The notes beneath the pieces are model-generated. The model made no database searches, was not told where the DNA came from, and was given only the letters and a program-made list of their open reading frames with translations. The position numbers and the translations under genes were made by a program. Shown one piece after another: positions 41,747 to 46,649 of a stretch of 46,649 nt of DNA (position 1 is the stretch's first letter; the number at the start of each line of letters is the position of its first letter). Source of the stretch: Pseudomaricurvus sp. HS19 (lineage in GTDB: Bacteria; Pseudomonadota; Gammaproteobacteria; Pseudomonadales; Cellvibrionaceae); the NCBI RefSeq assembly GCF_009857815.1, contig NZ_WVVW01000018.1, positions 1-46,649 on the forward strand. The letters run 5' to 3'.

Positions 41747-43453
41747 TTAGAGCAGTTTCATCTCTTTCAGTCTTTCAATCACCTGGCTGACGGCGTCAGT
41801 CATGGTGTGTTGCGAAGTATCAATTCGCATCTCGGGATTTTCCGGGGTCTCGTAGGGATCGTCGACACCGGTAAAGCCCTTGATCTTGCCCGCCCGGGCC
41901 ATGGCGTAGAAGCCTTTGCGGTCGCGAGCTTCGCACACCTCGATGGGCGTGGCTACGTGAATTTCAACAAACACACCCACCTCTTCCACCATGGAGCGCA
42001 CGGCGCGGCGGGTCTTGGTATAGGGCGCGATAGGAGCACAGATGGCGATACCGCCGTTCTTGCTGATCTCGCTGGCCACATAACCAATGCGCTGAATGTT
42101 CAGGTCGCGGTGCTCTTTGGAGAAGGTGAGTTCGCTGGAGAGGTGTTTACGCACCACGTCGCCATCCAGCAGCGACACATGACGACCGCCCAGCTCGCGC
42201 AGCTTCACCATCACACCGTTGGCCAGTGTGGACTTACCGGAACCGGAGAGACCGGTAAAGAACAGGGTAATGCCCTGCTTGTTGCGCGGCGGCATGGTGC
42301 GGCGCAGCTCGTCCACCACTTCCGGGAAGGCAAACCACTCGGGAACCTCTTCGCCATCCACCAGCAGTTGCTTCAGTTCGGCACCGGAGATGTAGAGCCC
42401 CGCTTCTCCGGAGAGCAGTTCGTGCTCTTCGCAGAACTCGCCACGGCCTTCCACGTAACGGAGGAACGGTGCCTTGAGAACCTGGATGTTGAGCTCGGAC
42501 TGCAGTGAGCTGACCAGCTCCTGGGCTTCCGTTGGACCGTAGAAGAGTCCGCCCATATTGTTGCGGCCGGGGCCGGCGTGGTCGCGACCGACAATAAAGT
42601 GGGTGAAGCCGTAGTTCTGGCGAATGATGGCGTGCCACAGGGCCTCACGGGGACCAGCCATGCGCATGGCCAGTGGCAGGATGCTGATTTCGCAGGTGCC
42701 CGCCGGGAACTTGGGCAGGATTTTTTCGTAGCAACGCACGCGGCAGAAGTGATCAATATCGCCGGGCTTGGTTCTGCCGACGGCTGTGTGAATCACCAGG
42801 TTGGCCTGCTCTTTGGCCATCAGGCGCTTCATCATAATGACGTGCGCCTTGTGTACCGGGTTGCGGGTCTGGAAGGCAATAACCTTGTCCCAGCCCAGCT
42901 CGGCGAAGTGGGCGCGCAGCGCGTGCGGGTCACGGCGGTACTGCTGGAAGTCGTAGTGCAGTGGCGGTGTGACCCCCACCAGCGAACCACTCAGGTAAAC
43001 AGGATTGCTGCTGGTGAGCAGGTAATTCACACCCGGATGGGCGGTATCGGTGGTACCGAACAGCTGCTGCGCTTCACGCTCGCGATCCGCCTGCCATTTT
43101 TCGCCGACGGTCAGGTTGGCGATAACCACACCTTCAGGATCACGCAGGGTGATGCACTGACCTGGCTCCAGGGATTCGGCAAATTCGGTGGTGACATCCA
43201 GGGCGATGGGCATAGGCCACAGGGTGCCGTCGGCAAGACGCATGGTGTCCACCACGCTGTCGTAGTCGGCCCTGCCCAGATAGCCGGTCAGAGGCGAGAA
43301 AGCGCCATTGAGGAGCAGCTCGATATCCAGCATCTGCTTGGGGTTGAGATCCCAGGAGACGTTGGATTTCGCCTTCTCCTTTTCCAGTTGCAGTGCCTCT
43401 CCCTCAACATAGAGGTTAACCAGAGTTCCGCCGTGAGCCGTTGATGCATTCAT
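41747..43453 (-). CDS. bifunctional ATP sulfurylase / APS kinase
   Basis: A 568-residue fusion that makes PAPS from sulfate. Residues about 1-390 are a Sat-type (monomer class) ATP sulfurylase with PUA-like N-terminus, the active-site FQTRNPVHKAHVIMMKR near 191-207 and VGRDHAGPGRNN near 287-298. Residues about 395-568 are APS kinase with Walker A GLSGSGKST near 399-407 and LDGDVVRKHLSSEL near 426-439. Having both this enzyme and CysDN in one locus is redundant for APS but gives the only APS kinase in the window. Together with two sulfotransferases it argues for PAPS supply for EPS sulfation. It is transcribed divergently from the YeiE-like regulator. Confidence 0.96.
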   Translation of the reverse strand: MNASTAHGGTLVNLYVEGEALQLEKEKAKSNVSWDLNPKQMLDIELLLNGAFSPLTGYLGRADYDSVVDTMRLADGTLWPMPIALDVTTEFAESLEPGQCITLRDPEGVVIANLTVGEKWQADREREAQQLFGTTDTAHPGVNYLLTSSNPVYLSGSLVGVTPPLHYDFQQYRRDPHALRAHFAELGWDKVIAFQTRNPVHKAHVIMMKRLMAKEQANLVIHTAVGRTKPGDIDHFCRVRCYEKILPKFPAGTCEISILPLAMRMAGPREALWHAIIRQNYGFTHFIVGRDHAGPGRNNMGGLFYGPTEAQELVSSLQSELNIQVLKAPFLRYVEGRGEFCEEHELLSGEAGLYISGAELKQLLVDGEEVPEWFAFPEVVDELRRTMPPRNKQGITLFFTGLSGSGKSTLANGVMVKLRELGGRHVSLLDGDVVRKHLSSELTFSKEHRDLNIQRIGYVASEISKNGGIAICAPIAPYTKTRRAVRSMVEEVGVFVEIHVATPIEVCEARDRKGFYAMARAGKIKGFTGVDDPYETPENPEMRIDTSQHTMTDAVSQVIERLKEMKLL

Positions 43454-43574
43454 AGGTGTCGCTTAACCGTCGATAGCAGATATTCAGGCAGTATAGTACA
43501 GGGTGACTTTTCGAAAAATCAGGATATTATGGAATAGATATTCGATTTTACTGTGTTTATTGAGCCCGCCTGAC
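43454..43574. promoter_or_regulatory. divergent control region between sat-APS kinase and LysR gene
   Basis: An AT-rich gap of 121 bases. It holds an inverted repeat GAATA-GA-TATTC at 43532-43543 and ATTC-type half sites of the kind LysR regulators bind, and a TATAGTAC sequence at about 43490 that could act as a -10 element on either strand (TATACT on minus). Divergent layout suggests that the LysR protein controls the sulfate-activation gene. Confidence 0.4.
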
Positions 43575-44450
43575 ATGAAATACACCCTCCGCCACCTGCA
43601 GGTGTTTTTGACCGTTGCCCGCCACCAGAGCATCAGCAAGGCGGCAGCCGAACTGGCCATGTCCCAGTCCGCCACCAGCGCGGCACTGCAGGAGCTGGAG
43701 AACCGCTACGAGGTACAGCTGTTCGACCGCAGCGGCAAGCGCCTGCACCTCAACCCCCGCGGCGAAGCATTGCGGGTGCAGGCCGAGGCTCTGATGAATC
43801 ACGCCCGCGAGTTTGAGCAGGAGCTGCTTGGACAGCAGGATGTGGGCAGCCTGCGGCTGGGGGCCAGCCTCACCATCGGCAACTACCTGACCGTAAAGCA
43901 GCTGGCGCTCTACCTGGAGCACTACCCTGCGGCGGATGTAGCCCTGACGGTGGGCAGCACCCCGGAGGTGGTGAGCAAGATGCTCAACCTGGAGCTGGAC
44001 CTGGGACTTATTGAGGCCGAGATCCACCATGAGGATCTTTTGCTGACCCCCTGGCGCAAGGACCGCATGATGGTGTTCTGCCACCCCAGCCACCCCCTCG
44101 CCAGCCGCCGCCAGCTGAGCCGCAAGGACGCCCTCAACGCCAGCTGGATCCTGCGGGAGCCGGACTCCGGCCACCGCCAGACCTTCGACCGCTCCATGCA
44201 GGGGCTATTGCCGGATCTGAACATTGTGCTGGAGCTGACCCACAACGAGGCTATCAAGAACGCGGTGAAAGCGGGACTGGGACTGGGGTGCCTGTCGGAG
44301 ATCGCCATTGCCGACGAGATTGAACAGGGCACGCTCACCGCGCTGGAGATTCAGGGGCGCCCTATGGACCGGATGTTTTACTTTGTCACCCATCGGAAGA
44401 TGGCGGTGAGCAATGCCGCACAGCGGTGGATGGAGATGTGTTTGGCTTGA
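43575..44450 (+). CDS. YeiE-like LysR transcriptional regulator
   Basis: About 291 residues from the ATG chosen at MKYTLRHLQVF; the frame is open for 24 more codons upstream, but that part lies in the promoter gap and is unlike the family. The N-terminal helix-turn-helix includes SISKAAAELAMSQSATSAAL near 20-39; the effector domain has LRLGASLTIGNYLTVKQLAL, the ELDLGLIEAEIH stretch and SWILREPDSGHRQTFD, all close to YeiE-type proteins. YeiE has been linked to sulfite and iron homeostasis in enterobacteria. Divergent placement from the PAPS synthesis gene suggests a sulfur-related regulator here. Effector unknown. Confidence 0.85.
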   Translation: MKYTLRHLQVFLTVARHQSISKAAAELAMSQSATSAALQELENRYEVQLFDRSGKRLHLNPRGEALRVQAEALMNHAREFEQELLGQQDVGSLRLGASLTIGNYLTVKQLALYLEHYPAADVALTVGSTPEVVSKMLNLELDLGLIEAEIHHEDLLLTPWRKDRMMVFCHPSHPLASRRQLSRKDALNASWILREPDSGHRQTFDRSMQGLLPDLNIVLELTHNEAIKNAVKAGLGLGCLSEIAIADEIEQGTLTALEIQGRPMDRMFYFVTHRKMAVSNAAQRWMEMCLA

Positions 44451-44474
44451 GGGGCTAACAGACCCTGTGCCCAT

Positions 44475-44719
44475 GTCATTCCCGCGCAGGCGGGAATCCA
44501 TCACTGCACTGCGACTCACTTGTCAGCACTAACCACGTCAGCTCGGCACAGTAATGGCAGAGCGAAAGCAATTCCCGCCTCTCCCGGGGGCTGTGGATCC
44601 CCGCCTGCGCGGGGATGACGCATACGACCTGCGCGGGGATGTCGCATACGACCTGCGCAGGGATGTCGGATACGGCCTGCGCGGGGATGACGGATACGGC
44701 CTGCGCGGGGATGACCAGG
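44475..44719. repeat. palindromic repeat and five tandem 24-base units
   Basis: A GGGAAT-type palindrome is at 44475-44499. At 44591-44719 a GGGGAT-form palindrome (from about 44595) runs into five tandem copies of its right half, starting at 44604, 44628, 44652, 44676 and 44700 (CCTGCGCGGGGATGACG plus spacer). The gap 44451-44792 has no supported gene. Confidence 0.85.
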
Positions 44720-44792
44720 GCTCCTGATCTACGCTGAAGAACTGCGAGCGATCTTCCGCGAGGATACTCAGTCAAGGCTCCGGGCACGACCA

Positions 44793-46202
44793 TCAATTCC
44801 GCCCGTAAGTATCCTCAAAGCGGACAATATCATCCTCACCCAGGTAGGAACCGGACTGCACCTCGATCATCTCCAGCTGGATGGTGCCGGGGTTTTCCAG
44901 GCGATGGGTGACGCCCAGCGGGATGTAGGTGGACTCGTTTTCTGCCACCAGGAAGGAGTCATCGCCTCTCACCACTTTCGCGGTACCGCTCACCACAATC
45001 CAGTGCTCGGCACGATGGTGATGCATCTGCAGGCTCAGCTTGCCACCGGGCTTGACCACGATATGTTTGACCTGGAAGCGCTCGCCATTGTCGACGGAAT
45101 CGTAGTGACCCCAGGGGCGGTAGACCTTGCGATGCACACTGGCTTCGCTGCGTGAAGCAGACTTGAGCTGGCTTACTACATCCTTCACTTCCTGCACCCG
45201 GTCTTTATGGGCTACAAGGATGGAATCATCACTCTCCACCACCACGATATCGTCCAGACCTACAGTGGCCACCAGCTTGGACTCAGAGCGGATATAGCAG
45301 TTGCGGCTGTCGACTGAAATTACGTCACCGATCAGTGCGTTACCTGCTTCGTCCTTTTTGGAAACGTCCCACAGTGCCGACCAGGAGCCCACATCGCTCC
45401 AGCCACATTCCATGGGCACCACCACCGCCTCTTTAGTGCGTTCCATCACTGCGTAATCAATGGAATCGTCGGGGCAGGAGAGAAACTCCTCCTTGTCCGG
45501 GCGGACGAAATCTTCGTCCTCTTTGGCACCGGACATGGATGCCTTACAGGCGTCGAGAATGTCAGGACGATGCTGCTCCAGCTCCTGCAGGTAACGGCTC
45601 GCACGGAACATAAACATGCCACTGTTCCAGGCAAAGTTGCCACTGGCAAGATAGCTCTCTGCGGTCGCCTGATCCGGCTTTTCAACGAATTCAGCCACCT
45701 CGAACGCATCGCCACAGGGATTGCCCTGCCGGATGTAGCCGTAGCCGGTTTCAGGCGCCGTGGGAACCACGCCAAAGGTTACCAGCTTGCCCTGCTCCGC
45801 GTGCAAGGCTGCTTTCTCTACCGCCGCATGAAAGGCCGTCACATCGCGAATCACGTGATCCGCAGCCAGCACCAGCAACAAGGGGTCTTCACCGCCAGCC
45901 GTTGCCCGCAACGCTGCCAGCGCCACCGCCGGCGCGGTATTACGTCCCGCAGGCTCCAGCACGATAGCCGACTCTTCGCCGCGACCGACCTCACGCAACT
46001 GCTCTGCCACAGTGAAGCGATGGTCTTCTCCGCAAATCACCAGCGTTTGGGCGATATTCAGGCCCTGCAGGCGCGCACAGGTCTCCTGCAGCATTGTGGC
46101 CTCGGCAGTGAGAGAGAGGAACTGCTTGGGGTAGAGGGAACGGGACATGGGCCACAGGCGAGTACCGGAGCCGCCAGCCATGATTACAGGCACGATCATC
46201 AA
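44793..46202 (-). CDS. mannose-1-phosphate guanylyltransferase / mannose-6-phosphate isomerase
   Basis: A 469-residue type II bifunctional enzyme (ManC/AlgA/XanB group) that makes GDP-mannose and converts fructose 6-phosphate to mannose 6-phosphate. The pyrophosphorylase signature [20 protein letters not shown] is near 10-29, [14 protein letters not shown] near 171-184 and [17 protein letters not shown] near 258-274. The C-terminal cupin isomerase domain has [20 protein letters not shown] near 386-405 with the metal-binding residues. It completes the sugar-nucleotide set of the EPS locus. Single gene, minus strand, with repeats on both sides. GDP-mannose is a common EPS precursor, so membership in the locus is inferred. 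Confidence 0.96.
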   Translation of the reverse strand: MMIVPVIMAGGSGTRLWPMSRSLYPKQFLSLTAEATMLQETCARLQGLNIAQTLVICGEDHRFTVAEQLREVGRGEESAIVLEPAGRNTAPAVALAALRATAGGEDPLLLVLAADHVIRDVTAFHAAVEKAALHAEQGKLVTFGVVPTAPETGYGYIRQGNPCGDAFEVAEFVEKPDQATAESYLASGNFAWNSGMFMFRASRYLQELEQHRPDILDACKASMSGAKEDEDFVRPDKEEFLSCPDDSIDYAVMERTKEAVVVPMECGWSDVGSWSALWDVSKKDEAGNALIGDVISVDSRNCYIRSESKLVATVGLDDIVVVESDDSILVAHKDRVQEVKDVVSQLKSASRSEASVHRKVYRPWGHYDSVDNGERFQVKHIVVKPGGKLSLQMHHHRAEHWIVVSGTAKVVRGDDSFLVAENESTYIPLGVTHRLENPGTIQLEMIEVQSGSYLGEDDIVRFEDTYGRN

Positions 46203-46260
46203 GACAATCCTTTGATTTCGGGTAGTTATATCCGAGGGGAGTTTAGCAATAAAGGTAAGG

Positions 46261-46337
46261 GAGTGGCGAGGGGCTAGGGGCTAGGACGCTGCGCTACAGG
46301 GCTCAGGACGCTACGCTACAGGACGCTGGCGCTACAG
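46261..46337 (+). repeat. mixed heptamers joining the GAG and CTAG families, plus GCGNAGC modules
   Basis: In 7-base phase: GAGTGGC, GAGGGGC, TAGGGGC, TAGGACG, then three modules reading GGACGC..GCTACAGG on plus. The first four units change stepwise from the array G type to the CTAGGNN type. Confidence 0.7.
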
Positions 46338-46347
46338 GGCCTTACCT

Positions 46348-46587
46348 CCGGCAGGAGCACGCTCCCGCGGGTGATTTTTCTCATCCTGAGCCCCAGGAGC
46401 AGTTGTGGTCATGCGCAACTTCCAAAGCTCAAGCACTGCACCCCGAGCCTAGGGTACACAGGCGGCCAACGAAAAGATCGCCCGCGGGAGCGGGCTCCTA
46501 CAATCTGTAGCGAAGCGTCCTGTAGCGAAGCGTCCTCGAACCTAGAAGCGCAGCGTCCTAGAACCTAGAAGCGAAGCGTCCTCGCCC
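46348..46587. repeat. REP-like elements and GCGNAGC modules at the right end
   Basis: A degenerate REP-like element on the minus strand (about 46348-46376), a nearly perfect one at 46476-46501 (GATCGCCCGCGGGAGCGGGC type), then four modules CCTGTAGCGAAGCGTCCT or CCTAGAAGCG-type at 46504-46587, inverted relative to those at 46285-46337. The whole gap 46203-46593 has no supported gene. Confidence 0.75.
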
Positions 46588-46593
46588 CTGGAA

Positions 46594-46626
46594 AACAAAA
46601 AAGGCGTCCCGGGGGACGCCTTTTTC
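46594..46626. terminator. bidirectional Rho-independent terminator
   Basis: A run of A, GGCGTCC, loop CGGG, GGACGCC and a T run. The 7-base GC stem with A and T flanks can work on both strands. It probably ends a gene that lies right of the window and is read on the minus strand, or closes the region on the plus strand. Confidence 0.85.
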
Positions 46627-46649
46627 GCACATCAGCGGTTGGGAGGAAT

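Noticed and set aside
1-46649. Insertion sequences or transposases
   Set aside because: No open frame shows transposase or integrase motifs; only repeats are present.

Overview
The window looks like chromosomal DNA of a moderately GC-rich marine-type gammaproteobacterium. The IlvY-ArgRS pair, the style of the exopolysaccharide (EPS) genes and the housekeeping proteins fit the Cellvibrionales/Microbulbifer neighbourhood, but this is an inference and I cannot name the species. Most of the window is one large EPS/capsule region, transcribed almost wholly on the minus strand, with an unusually dense population of short repeats between the genes.

Layout. 0.1-4.4 kb: ilvY-type regulator, argS, a small four-helix-bundle (FHB) gene and a TauE/SafE permease. 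5.2-14.7 kb (minus): Vps-like EPS assembly operon reading right to left as outer-membrane beta-barrel, Wza-like export protein, Wzc-like tyrosine autokinase, a second FHB gene, CpsB-type PHP phosphatase, VpsP-like protein, WcaJ-like initiating glycosyl-phosphotransferase, VanZ-like protein. 15.0-17.5 kb: DUF1800-DUF1501 pair. 17.6-23.7 kb: AT-rich, probably exchangeable block with Wzx flippase, WecG/TagA glycosyltransferase, GT2, Wzy-like polymerase and two sulfotransferases. 25.1-27.4 kb (plus): a secreted protein of unknown function and an O-antigen-ligase-type protein. 28.2-36.3 kb (minus): sugar-nucleotide genes for UDP-GlcA/UDP-GalA (epimerase, Ugd, GalU) and dTDP-L-rhamnose (RfbA, B, D, C). 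36.6-43.5 kb (minus): SLC13 permease, CysN, CysD and an ATP sulfurylase-APS kinase fusion. 43.6 kb: YeiE-like LysR regulator (plus). 44.8-46.2 kb: GDP-mannose pyrophosphorylase/PMI.

Together the genes can plausibly make PAPS, UDP-uronic acids, dTDP-rhamnose and GDP-mannose, and use them to build, sulfate, polymerise and export an acidic EPS.

The most unusual content is a repeat system. Six oriented composite elements (A-F) consist of a tandem heptamer array with unit CTAGGNN (GGA, GTT, GTG, GTT, GAG, GAG after the CTA core; four of them about 92-96 units long), a conserved terminal module starting CTA-N4-ATTATG, and then one or more modules containing GCGNAGC, the class of sequence known to form very stable GNA-loop DNA mini-hairpins. 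All six lie in the same orientation, each tail pointing at the 3' end of a minus-strand gene. Related short arrays (GAGTGGC family), REP-like elements and GGGAAT-type palindromes fill the other gaps. Many genes end in a TAG that belongs to a repeat. Both FHB genes are bracketed by inverted copies of these repeats. Two palindromic elements have been inserted in frame into ugd and rfbB. No transposase, reverse transcriptase, CRISPR, tRNA or rRNA gene was seen.
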